NCBI RefSeq assembly: GCF_004342985.1
Contig: NZ_SMBO01000013.1
Location: 1-64,000 of the forward strand
Reading direction: 5' to 3'
DNA: 64,000 nucleotides
Source: Novosphingobium sp. PhB57
GTDB lineage: Bacteria > Pseudomonadota > Alphaproteobacteria > Sphingomonadales > Sphingomonadaceae
The notes beneath the pieces were generated by a model. It was not told where the DNA came from. It was given only the letters and a program-made list of their open reading frames with translations, and ran no database searches. The translations under genes were made by a program, and so were the position numbers. Of this stretch, positions 39,208 through 48,868 are shown piece by piece; position 1 is the first letter of the stretch, and each line of letters starts with the position of its first letter.

Positions 39208-40845
39208 ATGAACACGCTGGGTACCCGCGAACATCAGATGTTTCCCGTATTGGACGATGCGCAGATCGCGATTGCGCGCCGGTTTTGCAGCGGGCCGGAA
39301 CGCCGCTTCGAGCCGCACGAGGAAGTCTATGCGATCGGCGCCGAGGGCGCACCGGCCTGGCTCGTGCTAGAGGGCACGATCGAGGTCGTGCGACGTGATG
39401 GTCTCAGCCACGAGGCGCCGATCACCACGCACGGTGTGGGGCAGTTCTCGGGAGAGGTGAACCAGCTTGCCGGACGGCCATCGATCGCCGCCGGATACGC
39501 AGGGCCGGACGGCTGCACGGCACTGCCGTTCGATGCCGCGCATCTCCGCGCACTCATGGTCGGCTCTGCCGATGTGGGCGAGACGGTGATGCGCGCGCTC
39601 ATCCTGCGGCGGGTTGCGCTCATTGCCGAAGGGGGCGCCGGGACGATTCTGATCGGTGTGCCCGATAGCGCAGAGATCGTGCGGCTTCAGGGCTTCCTGA
39701 CGCGTAGCGGCTATCCCAACCTTGTCTTGAATGCTGCATCCGATGAGGAGGGCAAGGCACTGGTGGAGCGGATCGGCGTATTGCCCGAAGAACTGCCGCT
39801 CGTCGTCTGTCCCAATGGAAACATGCTGCGCCGGCCCAGCGATGTGGAGGTTGCTGCGTGCCTGGGCATGACCCCCAATCTGGACCCTTCGACGGTCTAC
39901 GATGTTGCGATTGTAGGCGCCGGCCCTGCGGGGCTTGCTGCAGCCGTCTACGCAGCCTCGGAAGGTCTGTCGACCATTGTGTTGGACGAGCGCGCGATGG
40001 GCGGGCAGGCCGGATCGTCAGCGCGGATCGAGAATTATCTTGGCTTCCCCACCGGGATTTCCGGGCAGGCGCTCGCCGGGCGTGCGTTCAACCAGGCGCT
40101 GAAATTCGGTGCAGAGATTGCCGTGCCGGTTGGCGTGCAGAAGTTGGACTGCTCTTCCGCTGTGCCGGCGCTGGAGCTTGCCGGCGATCGGCGCCTCCAG
40201 GCACGCACTGTCGTGATCGCGTCGGGCGCTCGCTACCGCCGGCCGGACATTCCCGATCTTGCCGGTTTCGAGGGGCGCGGTGTGTCGTATTGGGCATCGC
40301 CGGTCGAAGCGCGGCTCTGTGCTGGACGGGAAGTGGCGCTCGTCGGAGGCGGGAATTCGGCCGGACAGGCTATCGTCTTCCTGGCGCCGCAAGTGAAGCG
40401 GTTGCATTTGTTCGTCAGGCGGGACCTGTCGGAGACAATGTCCCGCTACTTGATCGAACGCATCGCGGCTCTGCCCAATGTCGAGATCCATGTGGGCAGC
40501 GAAGTGGTTGCGCTTTCGGGCGATGGGGAAGGGCTTGCCCCTGCGACCTTCAGGCAATTTGCGACCGGTACTCTCCACCGCCGTGACATCCGGCACCTGT
40601 TTCTGTTCATCGGCGCCGACCCGAATTCGGCATGGCTTGGCGGCTGCGTGGTGACTGATGCAAAAGGGTTTGTGGAGACCGGCAGCAGCGCCCTGCCGCT
40701 TGAAACCAGCCTTTCTGGCGTATTCGCGATTGGCGACGTTCGGAAGGGCTCGACGAAACGGGTTGCCGCGGCCGTCGGTGAAGGGGCCGCCGTCATCGCC
40801 CAGATCCACATAAAAATCGCTGAAATGAAGGGAGAGCGGCCATGA
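39208..40845 (+). CDS. cNMP-domain/thioredoxin-reductase-like FAD oxidoreductase
   Basis: This 545-residue protein has three parts. Residues about 20-140 resemble a cyclic-nucleotide-binding domain (FEPHEEVYAIGAEGAPAWLV, GQFSGEVNQLAGRPS). Residues 145-220 are a thioredoxin/glutaredoxin-like middle domain (LIGVPDSAEIVRLQGFLTRS, LPLVVCPNGNMLRRPSDVEV). The remainder is a thioredoxin-reductase-type flavoprotein: DVAIVGAGPAGLAAAVYAAS, then IENYLGFPTGISGQAL and the second nucleotide fold REVALVGGGNSAGQAI. The redox-active CxxC of thioredoxin reductase is absent; the equivalent position reads VSYWASPVEAR. This family therefore cannot reduce thioredoxin in the usual way. ATG 39208 is chosen over 39145, which falls in the hairpin. 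It may respond to a cyclic nucleotide or similar ligand, but this is not shown. Confidence 0.85.
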   Translation: MNTLGTREHQMFPVLDDAQIAIARRFCSGPERRFEPHEEVYAIGAEGAPAWLVLEGTIEVVRRDGLSHEAPITTHGVGQFSGEVNQLAGRPSIAAGYAGPDGCTALPFDAAHLRALMVGSADVGETVMRALILRRVALIAEGGAGTILIGVPDSAEIVRLQGFLTRSGYPNLVLNAASDEEGKALVERIGVLPEELPLVVCPNGNMLRRPSDVEVAACLGMTPNLDPSTVYDVAIVGAGPAGLAAAVYAASEGLSTIVLDERAMGGQAGSSARIENYLGFPTGISGQALAGRAFNQALKFGAEIAVPVGVQKLDCSSAVPALELAGDRRLQARTVVIASGARYRRPDIPDLAGFEGRGVSYWASPVEARLCAGREVALVGGGNSAGQAIVFLAPQVKRLHLFVRRDLSETMSRYLIERIAALPNVEIHVGSEVVALSGDGEGLAPATFRQFATGTLHRRDIRHLFLFIGADPNSAWLGGCVVTDAKGFVETGSSALPLETSLSGVFAIGDVRKGSTKRVAAAVGEGAAVIAQIHIKIAEMKGERP

Positions 40846-41359
40846 CGTCGTGCAAGCAGCGAAGCGCCATATAGCGCGTCACGCCCAGCGCGCGGCTGCG
40901 AGGAGAGCCTTCCAATCGGCAGCCTATGGCTGCACCCGCGCATCTGCCTTAGCTGCGGCCCTGTCGGCAGCTGCGACCAGTCGCCGCACCGGCACGCGGC
41001 CGTCCATTTTCATACAATGGGCCACCCGAATATAGAAGGGTATGACCCGCCGGATGGGGCTGAGGCTACATAGACGACGAAATGATCGATTTGCCCGGCC
41101 GAACTCCGCAGCGCGGTTCAGTACCTCGCTATTACCAGCCCGAGCGATTTGCAGCCTCCTCCGCTCGGAGCGCAGCCGGAGCAAGGGCCGAAGGCGTCGT
41201 ATTCTGGTTGAAGCGGTCGTTCACCATTTTGAATTTAGGCGCCCGGATAAGCCTACGGTAGGCCGTTCAGGCTAACGCGTTCGGTGAACGGACAGCAACT
41301 GTCACGGCACCGAAATGCGCTGTTTTACGACCGCTCTGCCAGCGATTATCGCATTGGGT
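40846..41359. other. Intergenic region, no supported gene
   Basis: Open frames on both strands (for example minus 40924-41184) lack family resemblance and ribosome sites. The minus-strand end VRRLVAAADRAAAKADARVQ has biased composition but nothing else to support it. No clear promoter or terminator was found. Confidence 0.4.
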
Positions 41360-41590
41360 TCAGCCGGCTTCCACGATCGAGTATTCAAGTCGCACGTCGT
41401 CGAGCAGTCGCTCGATCGCAGCGCGCTGCGTATCGGTCCCGCTAAGCCTGACATCCCAATTGCAATGGGGATGCGTTTTCGTGTCGCGCACGATGACCTT
41501 GCCAAGTGCCCGCCGCCATGTTTGCGAAGAGCCACCTCTTTCCCGGACAAGGCGGGCGATAAGCAGCTGTTCGAGATCGGATGCCGTCAT
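41360..41590 (-). CDS. Small conserved-looking hypothetical protein
   Basis: A 76-residue protein starts at ATG 41590 (GTG two codons earlier at 41596). It reads MTASDLEQLLIARLVRERGG, with the segment WRRALGKVIVRDTKTHPHCN and WDVRLSGTDTQRAAIERLLD. The pattern of a short N-terminal helix, then THPHCNW and an amphipathic C-terminal helix, resembles a small uncharacterised protein I have seen in sphingomonads, although I cannot name the family. Codon use is gene-like on this strand only. The His-Cys-Asn-Trp core could bind a metal or a ligand. Function is unknown. Confidence 0.55.
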   Translation of the reverse strand: MTASDLEQLLIARLVRERGGSSQTWRRALGKVIVRDTKTHPHCNWDVRLSGTDTQRAAIERLLDDVRLEYSIVEAG

Positions 41591-41897
41591 AGCCACTGCT
41601 TAGCCTTTGTTGGCGGCCAATCAAGCTGTGCTTCTTGCGCTCGCTTGATGGATCACCGGCAGGCATCGAGATCAGCCGCGGAGCAGTATACGCCGGCTCT
41701 GACGGCGTCGCCTGAACCGAGGCAGCGCGATTGCGGCGGGCTGCCACCAAATTTGGTAGTTTTTGACGAGGTCGAAAACGGGGGCTTTTTCCAAACGCTG
41801 CCCAACGATCCCGAATTGAGGTTTTGTAGCCGATTTACAAACATCCCTGATAGGTGCTTGAAACGGGCATCAGTGGTAGTGCTGGCGAGATGGGTTC

Positions 41898-42908
41898 ATG
41901 TGGGCCATAGCGGCGATCATGTCCGCACACGCTTCCAAACGCACCCTATATGCAGCCCTTGCAGCTAACGCCGGGATCGCAATCGCCAAGTTCTGCGGAG
42001 CCGCCTACACCGGATCATCCGCTATGGCTTCGGAGGGCATTCACAGCCTCGTCGACACGGGTAATCAGGTATTGCTGCTCTACGGCATCAAGGATGCGAG
42101 CCGCCCGGCAGATGCGTCGCACCCCTTCGGATATGGCCTGCGGCTCTATTTCTGGGGTTTTGTGGTGGCCATGGCCGTGTTTGCTCTGGGTTCAGGGGTT
42201 GCCATTTACGAGGGCGCCGAGAAGGTCGTTCATCCGACCTCGATCCAGAGCGCATGGGTCAACATCCTTATTCTGCTGGTCGCCATTGCCCTCGAAGGCT
42301 CTTCGCTTAGGGTCGCGCTTGGCGAAGTGCGGACCGACGCGAAGCGCCGCGGGCTAGGAATGTTGGAAACGATCCGGACGCACCGAGACCCCACCATCTT
42401 CGCGGTCGTCTACGAAGAGACTGCTGCCCTTGCCGGTCTTGGCGCAGCGCTTCTCGGCATCGGTTTGGCGGTTTTGCTCGACATGCCAGTTATCGACGGT
42501 TGGACGTCGATTGCAATCGGCGTGATCCTTGCGATCACGGCCTTGAGCCTGGCCCGGCGCTGCTATGTGCTGATGACCGGGCAATCGGCAGACCCGGCAA
42601 TCGAAGAACGTCTTCGCGAAATCCTCGCAAGAGTGAAGCCGATTGAGCAGGTGAACGAGGTCCGCACGATGCATTTCGGGCCTTCCGAAGTCCTGGTATT
42701 GGCCTCGGCAGACTTCGTGGACGATACGCTTGCGGGCACCGTCGAGCGTATCGTTTCCGACGTGGAAGATGGCATTCGAGAGGAGTTCCCCGAAGTCCGT
42801 CGTGTCTACATCGAGGCGCAATCCACCATGCGTCACCGCGAAGCGCTGGAGGACATCGGCGAAGATGTTGACGCCCTCGAGCGGGAGGGTGATGAAGAAG
42901 AGGAATGA
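41898..42908 (+). CDS. Cation diffusion facilitator (CDF/SLC30) transporter
   Basis: This is an inner-membrane proton-coupled exporter of divalent metal ions with 336 residues. Transmembrane helix 2 carries the metal-site motif EGIHSLVDTGNQVLLLYG (H-x-x-x-D), preceded by the family start SKRTLYAALAANAGIAIAKF. The loop signature ASHPFGYGLRLYFWGFVVAM is typical. The second site is around DPTIFAVVYEETAALAGLGA. The cytoplasmic ferredoxin-like domain follows (ILARVKPIEQVNEVRTMHFG, VRRVYIEAQS), and the tail is strongly acidic (EDVDALEREGDEEEE). The start may be 41898 or ATG 41919 (MSAHASKR). The usual first-site aspartate pair (DxxxD) is here HxxxD, as in Zn-preferring members, but the specificity cannot be fixed. 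No regulator gene is adjacent. Confidence 0.88.
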   Translation: MWAIAAIMSAHASKRTLYAALAANAGIAIAKFCGAAYTGSSAMASEGIHSLVDTGNQVLLLYGIKDASRPADASHPFGYGLRLYFWGFVVAMAVFALGSGVAIYEGAEKVVHPTSIQSAWVNILILLVAIALEGSSLRVALGEVRTDAKRRGLGMLETIRTHRDPTIFAVVYEETAALAGLGAALLGIGLAVLLDMPVIDGWTSIAIGVILAITALSLARRCYVLMTGQSADPAIEERLREILARVKPIEQVNEVRTMHFGPSEVLVLASADFVDDTLAGTVERIVSDVEDGIREEFPEVRRVYIEAQSTMRHREALEDIGEDVDALEREGDEEEE

Positions 42909-43305
42909 ATTGTCGGACGCCCGGTTCAGTCACTTCATCATTCGCCGTCCATCTTCAGAGCCTTCTCGAGGATGGATTTGTCTTAGATTCGTTGGTCATG
43001 ACGAACACGACGATCGTCAGCGGAGCAGCCATCGGCACCACCCATGTTCAGCAGTTGCGCAACCAAGGTAGCGGCAAGCGGGTTCCTGTGTCGCACGGCG
43101 TTGTGTTCGACAGGAACCATTTGCCGCTCTGCCCTAGCCTCATGTAAATGCGATGATTGAAAGATTTATCGCTTGTATTCCAGATGACTAGAACGCACAG
43201 TCTGGGCGCGTAAGATAGCCGCGCAATAGATCGGCTACTCTCGCAATGTCTCCTAGGTCGCCAAAAATCGCTTTTTCTTTGCAGCAGCGATGCGGTCTTA
43301 CAGCT
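42909..43305. other. Intergenic region, no supported gene
   Basis: A frame at 42905-43147 overlaps the CDF end and resembles nothing known. The AT-richer part at about 43130-43300 may hold the promoter of the small gene that follows, but I cannot point to a clear -35/-10. Confidence 0.35.
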
Positions 43306-43596
43306 ATGTCCAACGAAATTGAAAGGCGCATGGAGGTTCTCGAGCGCGCCATGATCGAGAGCGAGGGTGCGCAGTTTGCCATGCGCCACCTTCTGTCCGC
43401 ACTTCTGACGAAAGTCTCCAGGCAAGAGGCGCAGCTGCGCCTAGACGAACTTGCAAAGGGAGCTCAGGTCAGAAGAGCCGAACTGGGCGATGGGCGTTTG
43501 CGCGGTTACCTGGACGAGCTTGGCGCTATGCGCGATTCAATCGATCCCTCTGTGCAGAGAGTATCAAGTCAGCATCGGGAATGGACTAGTTTTTAG
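43306..43596 (+). CDS. Small helical hypothetical protein
   Basis: A 96-residue protein from ATG 43306: SNEIERRMEVLERAMIESEG, FAMRHLLSALLTKVSRQEAQ, LRLDELAKGAQVRRAELGDG. It is highly charged, predicted helical and probably coiled-coil. A frame extension to 43246 lacks a ribosome site. It lies convergent to the large hybrid kinase gene, with only 81 bases between stops. I do not recognise the family. It could be a small regulator or adaptor; there is no direct evidence. Confidence 0.5.
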   Translation: MSNEIERRMEVLERAMIESEGAQFAMRHLLSALLTKVSRQEAQLRLDELAKGAQVRRAELGDGRLRGYLDELGAMRDSIDPSVQRVSSQHREWTSF

Positions 43597-43677
43597 AGTA
43601 AATCTGCAATGTTTTTGATTGGTGTGCCCCGCTAATGCAGAACTGAGGTCACTTAATCGCCAAGTAGGTGTCAAGTT

Positions 43678-46600
43678 TTACTTTACGAGGAAAGCAAGAG
43701 TTGCTGCGAGTTCATCTTTCCGGAAGGGCTTGGTTAATCGAGGCAGTTTGGCATCTATGCCCTCTAGTTCGGCATAACCAGATACGAGCAAGATGGGCAA
43801 TGCCGGTCGGGTAAGTCGCAAGTGTCGCGCGAGGTCTGTCCCTGTCATACGGGGCATGAGGTGGTCGGTAACCACGATGTCAACGGGCTGGCCGCGCTCC
43901 AGCACGGCCAAAGCGTCCTCTGCCGAATTGGCTTCCACGATAACATAACCAAGGTCCGCGAGCATATCTGCCGTGCTCATGCGGACGAGCTCTTCATCAT
44001 CGACCAGCAGTGCCACGCCGCGATGTTCGGCCTCGAATGCCGGACGTTGGATGTCCGACGGTTCTTTGGCAATTTTCGTGCTGATTGGAAGCCACAGCTC
44101 TATATTTGTGCCCATCCCAACCCGACTGTTGATGGCAAGGCTGCCACCGAGTTGCGAGGCAAGGCCATGCACCATGGATAGACCAAGGCCAGTCCCTCTG
44201 CCTACGCCCTTCGTCGAAAAGAATGGTTCGATTGCACGAGCGAGCGTTGCGTCATCCATTCCGATGCCCGTGTCGGCGACAGAGATGCGGATATATTCAC
44301 CAGGGGGCAGCCTGGAATGATGCCTGGCACTTATGCGTTCGGATATCGCTGAGATCCGCAGCGTCCCGCCATCCGGCATTGCATCACGTGCATTCACGGA
44401 CAGATTGAGCAGTGCCATCTCAAGTTGATTTGGATCGGCCTTGGCAAGTGGCAAATCCTCCGCCACTTCCACCACGACCTCGATTTGCGGCCCGGTCGTG
44501 CTGGCGACGAGATCGCCCATGCCGGCAATCAGCTCAGGGATATCGACAGGTACGGATTGGAGCGGCTGTCGCCGGGCAAACGCGAGAAGACGCTGCACCA
44601 GCGTTCGCGCGCGCTCCGCCGACTGCGCGGCGCCGGCAATCAGACGTTGCTCACGCTCGTTTCCGACGCCTCTACGCTGAAGCATATCGAGGGAGCCGAC
44701 GATGGGTGTGAGCAGATTATTGAAATCGTGCGCAACGCCGCCGGTCAGTTGGCCCATTGCCTCCATCTTCTGGCTCTGCCGTAAGGCATCGTGCGCGGCT
44801 TCGCGTTCCGCAACAGCTTCCAGAACGCGGGACTCAAGCGTTGCATTCAGTTCCCGAAGTGCGTTCTCGGCCTCCTTGCGCGCCGTGATCTCGAGTGCGG
44901 TCCCGGCGACGCGCACGCATCGGCCCGAGGCATCGAACATACCTCGGCCCTTGGCAGCGACCCAGCGCACGACGCCGTCTTCTTTGCCGACAGTGCGGTA
45001 ATCGACATCGTAGAGCGCACGTACCGAGGGATCGGCGGCTGCCAGATAGGCATCAATCGTGGCGGCGCGGTCATCGGGATGGAGACCGGCGTAGAAGTCT
45101 TCCATCGTGATGGGGACTTCGGTCGAGATGCCGAACATGGCCTTGGTCCGAGCGGGCCAGATGAGCCGGTCATTGACGACATCGACATCCCAGAAACCGA
45201 TTTCGGCGTTTTCGACGGCCAGCCGCAGCCGCTCCTCGCTCTCTCGAAGACGCGCTTCGGCACCGACCCGCTCGACATGTGCCCAACAGCGCTCGGCAAC
45301 TTCTCGGATCAACGCGATCTCGTTCGGCGCCCACTCTCGCGCCCGGTCCTGATGTACGGCCATCATCGCAGCCAGCCGGCCGTACTTGACCAGGGGACAG
45401 CAAACGATCGCCTCGATACCGATCGACTGGAACATCGCGCGACCCTGCTCGGGCTCGAGCTCATCTGCCACATTATTGATGACCAGCGTTTGCCCAAGCC
45501 GCATGTCGGCAGCGGCGCGTGGCCCGAAGAGCTCGAGGCTATAGGTCCCGACCGAACTGTCCGTGCCGGGCGCGGTATAATCGTTCCGGATCCAGAAAAG
45601 GTCATTGTCAGCATCGACGTCAGCGTAGGCGCATCGTGAGGTGTGGATCTTTTGTCCCAGCATCTCGGCCGCCGCCCGCATCGCCTCGGTCGCCGTGGCG
45701 GCGCCGAACAGCCTTTCCTCCAACGTCCCAAAAAAGCGCAGACGCGCTTCGCTTTCCCGCAGCGCTGCCTCCGCTTCATGTTCCGCCGTGCGATCGCGGA
45801 AGATTTTAACGTAACCACGGTCACGTTGGGCGAGCGGCATGGTCAGGCCCGATCCCCAGAACCATTGGCCGTTTTTGCGAACATGCCAGCGTTCGTTGAC
45901 CGCCCGGCCCTGGGCAGCAGCCCTTTCCATCTCATCCGCCGGTGCATTGGCTGCTCGGTCTTCAGGGGTAAAGAACATGTCGCCGCGCCGACCAAGGGCT
46001 TCCTGCGCGGCAAAGCCAATAATCCGCGTCGCCCCACTATTCCACCCGGTAATCACCCCTTCGGGATCAAGCGTCACGATAGCGAAGTCCTCGGCGCCTT
46101 CGACAATCTGCCGGTATCTTTCCTCGCTCGCGCGAAGTTTATCTTCGGTCCGCGCCCGCGCAATGACGATGCCGGCCGTACGGACCACGAAGTCGACAAT
46201 GGCAAGGTCCGCTGCGACGGGCGCGCGCGGCTCGCGGTGGTACATCGCAAACGTGCCCAGAGTTTCGCCCTCCACAGAAGCAATCGGGAGAGACCAGCAA
46301 GCCCTAAGGCCGTGGGAAAGCGCCAGATCGCGGAAGTCCGCCCAAAGCGGGTCAGATGCTATATCCGCGACGAATACAGGTTCCTTACGGTAAACTGCGG
46401 TACCGCAGGAACCGATGGCAGGTCCGATCCCGATGCCGTCGATTGCCTCGTTATACGCATCCGGCAGGCTTGGACCGGCGCCGTGGCGCAGGTGCCGGCC
46501 ATCCTCATCCATCAGCAGGATCGAGGCGACGACCCCTGATGTCGACAGAGCTTCCACTTCGAGCACGATGGCATTCAGAGTGGTCCTCAGCGGCGCCGCC

Positions 46601-47055
46601 TCGACCGCAAGCGCGAGGACCCGATTTTGTGCCGCACTCAGCCGCGCGGCATCGCGTATTTCGAACTGCCGGGCCCTGGCTTTCAACGAGGAGCGAATGG
46701 CGCCAAGCATAGCCTCGGCGTGAAGCGGTCGCTCCAGCAGGACGACGTTGCCCAATTCGGAAAGGCGATCGGCTGCTGCCACTGTCCGGGGCGACCGCGA
46801 TCCGTTGGCAAGTACCACGAAGGGAATGTCCGACCAGCTTTCCTGCCCAGCGACCCAGCGCGCGATTTCGTGAGCGTTCGGTCCTACGAGCGCTTCCTCG
46901 GTGAGTAGGACGGCGCCTGCACCATCCTCCAGCCGACAAGCAAGCTCGCCCGCATCAGCGCAGACTTGCGCCGCGATCGAATGGCGTGCGAACAGATTGG
47001 CCGCGATCGCCGCATCGCGGCCGCGCGGCGCCAGGATCAGGACGAGCTGGCTCAT
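43678..47055 (-). CDS. Hybrid histidine kinase with two GAF and two PAS domains
   Basis: This is a large soluble sensor of 1125 residues. In order: an N-terminal degenerate receiver-like domain (1-125, VLILAPRGRDAAIAANLFAR, lacking a clear phosphoacceptor), GAF-1 (about 150-300), PAS-1 (about 310-430, EERYRQIVEGAEDFAIVTLD), and GAF-2 (about 440-600, SLELFGPRAAADMRLGQTLV). These are followed by PAS-2 (about 610-745, AENAEIGFWDVDVV-like with DFYAGLHPDDRAATIDAYLA) and a coiled coil. HisKA follows, with the histidine in MGQLTGGVAHDFNNLLTPIV, then HATPase (LNLSVNARDAMPDGG, GVGRGTGLGLSMVHGLASQL). A C-terminal receiver (LLVDDEELVRM, D in IVVTDHLMPRMTG) ends the protein. No membrane segment is present. 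The start follows the KaiC-like gene by one base, so the two are co-translated and probably act together. Confidence 0.9.
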   Translation of the reverse strand: MSQLVLILAPRGRDAAIAANLFARHSIAAQVCADAGELACRLEDGAGAVLLTEEALVGPNAHEIARWVAGQESWSDIPFVVLANGSRSPRTVAAADRLSELGNVVLLERPLHAEAMLGAIRSSLKARARQFEIRDAARLSAAQNRVLALAVEAAPLRTTLNAIVLEVEALSTSGVVASILLMDEDGRHLRHGAGPSLPDAYNEAIDGIGIGPAIGSCGTAVYRKEPVFVADIASDPLWADFRDLALSHGLRACWSLPIASVEGETLGTFAMYHREPRAPVAADLAIVDFVVRTAGIVIARARTEDKLRASEERYRQIVEGAEDFAIVTLDPEGVITGWNSGATRIIGFAAQEALGRRGDMFFTPEDRAANAPADEMERAAAQGRAVNERWHVRKNGQWFWGSGLTMPLAQRDRGYVKIFRDRTAEHEAEAALRESEARLRFFGTLEERLFGAATATEAMRAAAEMLGQKIHTSRCAYADVDADNDLFWIRNDYTAPGTDSSVGTYSLELFGPRAAADMRLGQTLVINNVADELEPEQGRAMFQSIGIEAIVCCPLVKYGRLAAMMAVHQDRAREWAPNEIALIREVAERCWAHVERVGAEARLRESEERLRLAVENAEIGFWDVDVVNDRLIWPARTKAMFGISTEVPITMEDFYAGLHPDDRAATIDAYLAAADPSVRALYDVDYRTVGKEDGVVRWVAAKGRGMFDASGRCVRVAGTALEITARKEAENALRELNATLESRVLEAVAEREAAHDALRQSQKMEAMGQLTGGVAHDFNNLLTPIVGSLDMLQRRGVGNEREQRLIAGAAQSAERARTLVQRLLAFARRQPLQSVPVDIPELIAGMGDLVASTTGPQIEVVVEVAEDLPLAKADPNQLEMALLNLSVNARDAMPDGGTLRISAISERISARHHSRLPPGEYIRISVADTGIGMDDATLARAIEPFFSTKGVGRGTGLGLSMVHGLASQLGGSLAINSRVGMGTNIELWLPISTKIAKEPSDIQRPAFEAEHRGVALLVDDEELVRMSTADMLADLGYVIVEANSAEDALAVLERGQPVDIVVTDHLMPRMTGTDLARHLRLTRPALPILLVSGYAELEGIDAKLPRLTKPFRKDELAATLAFLVK

Positions 47056-47056
47056 C

Positions 47057-48568
47057 CTATCCCCGCGAACTGTCCGGATCCGTCTGGCTTGCCATCAGTG
47101 TCTTTGCCTCGCCCGAGAAGGTTGGCACGCCGGTCAGCACGCCTTGGAAATGCCGGAGCGGTTCGCCAAGTTGCAACCCGCTGCTGCCTATCTGAAACTC
47201 GCGTATCGTCCGTTCGTGCCTGGCGGTCCGCGTTTTGATGACGGAAATCGCTTGGCGGACTTCCCCGTGCGCTTCGAAATAGCGTAGCTGGACGACCGTG
47301 TCCGAGAGATAACTCAGATCGACATCCGAACGGACATCACCCGTCACGCCGTGCAAGCCAAGGATAAGGAGACTCACCACGCCTTTCTGGCCGAGGTAAC
47401 TCAGCATTTCATGCATCTGCAAAATGAGGAACTGTTCGTTCGGCATCGACTGGAGATAAGCGTTGAGGCTGTCGATCACGACGGCGCTGGCGCCATGCTC
47501 CTCGACCGCGGCGCGAACCGATCCGGCGAATTCGCCAGGCGACATTTCTGCCGGATCAATCGACTGCAGCAGCAACTGCCCGTTTTCGAGATAGGGCCGA
47601 ATGTCCATGCCGAGTGCCGCGCTTCGCGTCATTAGCGTGGGCACACGTTCATCGAACAGGAAATAGGCGGCTTTACTTCCTCTCTCTAGCGCTGCCACCA
47701 TGCATTGCACTGAGGTCGTCGTCTTGCCAACACCAGCGGGCCCCGTCAGCAAGGTGGCGGTACCGGGCACGAGCCCACCGCCGAGCAATGTGTCGAGCTC
47801 TGGCGAGCCGGTCGTCATCGTCGCCCCCCCGTCAACCGTGTCATGGTCTCCGGCGACCAGGCGGGGATAAACGCAAAGACCACCGCGCTTGATTTCGAAG
47901 TCATGGTACCCGCCACGGAACTTTACACCACGCATCTTGACGACGTTGAGCCGCCGCCGCTGTCCACCGAACCCGGCCAGCGTCTGCTCCAGCGAGATGA
48001 CGCCGTGCGCAATGCTATGCAGCTGCAGATCGCTTCCGCTCGCACCGCGGTCGTCGAGCACCAGAACGGTGCACGCACGGGTCGAGAAAAAATGCTTGAG
48101 GGCCAGAATTTGACGCCGGTAGCGGATCGGACTTTGAGCAAGCAGACGCAGTTCGGATAGACTGTCCAGTACGATCCGCGCAGGACGAACCTCATCGACC
48201 TTCGCCATGATGTTGCGAACGGTCTCGCCTAGCTCGACCTCGCTAGGATGAAGCAATGTCTGCTCATGTTCCTCGGCAAACTCGTCCGCTGGAACCATTT
48301 CGAACAGGTGCAACTGGTCGAGTGACCAACCGTGCGACTTTCCAACGGCACGGAGTTCGACTTCGGTTTCGGCCAGCGTGATATAGAGGCCCAGCTCACC
48401 AACGGCGGCGCCCGAGAGCAGGAAGCCGAGGCCCAGCGTTGTCTTTCCAGTGCCGGGCGTACCTTCCACCAGGTACATGCGCTCAGGCGTTAGGCCGCCA
48501 TTCAGTACAGCGTCGAGCCCGGAAATGCCTGTTGAGGCGAGAAGGGACGGCTGCTCATCTGACGACAC
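47057..48568 (-). CDS. KaiC-like dual RecA-domain ATPase
   Basis: A 503-residue protein with two RecA/KaiC domains. GTG 48568 has AGGAG seven bases upstream. Domain 1 has Walker A LVEGTPGTGKTTLGLGFLLS (about 35-45), catalytic glutamates in TLAETEVELRAVG, and Walker B RIVLDSLSELRLL. Domain 2 has Walker A LLTGPAGVGKTTTSVQCMVA (about 270-285) and Walker B AVVIDSLNAYLQS. The C-terminal part SYLSDTVVQLRYFEAHGEVR, QAISVIKTRTARHERTIREF follows KaiC CII closely; of the KaiC phosphosites the serine position is kept (LSYLSDT) while the threonine is replaced by tyrosine. No kaiA or kaiB is near, so a clock is not implied. The coupled hybrid kinase suggests a signalling role. Confidence 0.88.
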   Translation of the reverse strand: MSSDEQPSLLASTGISGLDAVLNGGLTPERMYLVEGTPGTGKTTLGLGFLLSGAAVGELGLYITLAETEVELRAVGKSHGWSLDQLHLFEMVPADEFAEEHEQTLLHPSEVELGETVRNIMAKVDEVRPARIVLDSLSELRLLAQSPIRYRRQILALKHFFSTRACTVLVLDDRGASGSDLQLHSIAHGVISLEQTLAGFGGQRRRLNVVKMRGVKFRGGYHDFEIKRGGLCVYPRLVAGDHDTVDGGATMTTGSPELDTLLGGGLVPGTATLLTGPAGVGKTTTSVQCMVAALERGSKAAYFLFDERVPTLMTRSAALGMDIRPYLENGQLLLQSIDPAEMSPGEFAGSVRAAVEEHGASAVVIDSLNAYLQSMPNEQFLILQMHEMLSYLGQKGVVSLLILGLHGVTGDVRSDVDLSYLSDTVVQLRYFEAHGEVRQAISVIKTRTARHERTIREFQIGSSGLQLGEPLRHFQGVLTGVPTFSGEAKTLMASQTDPDSSRG

Positions 48569-48868
48569 CTAAATCTCCTTGACTGCGACGCATGCACAAG
48601 ACAACCCGCCGCCGCCGCATTTGTGCCAGCCGCCCTTTGGAGCGTTTGCTTCTCGCCACGTGTTTATTCCATCCTGTGGATCTTGGAAATCAGACATTTC
48701 TACGCATAGGAATCAAAGCATCGCAGCCTTTGGAAAAGTATCTGAGCCTGGAGGCAGGGGACGGTAGAGGAGCGGCAACCACCGAGCAATGAACGGATTT
48801 TATTCGGGCGCGGCAACGGTCCGCCAGCGCGCTCGGGCTACAGGAACCACGACCTCGTTAGGTGGCTT
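48569..48868. other. Promoter region of the KaiC-kinase operon
   Basis: No gene is supported. The part nearest the KaiC start should carry its promoter; an AT-richer patch lies at about 48655-48740. I see no clear operator. Confidence 0.35.

Noticed and set aside
47057..48568. Evidence for a circadian clock
   Set aside because: A KaiC-like gene alone is not enough; no kaiA or kaiB is nearby and one phosphosite position is changed.
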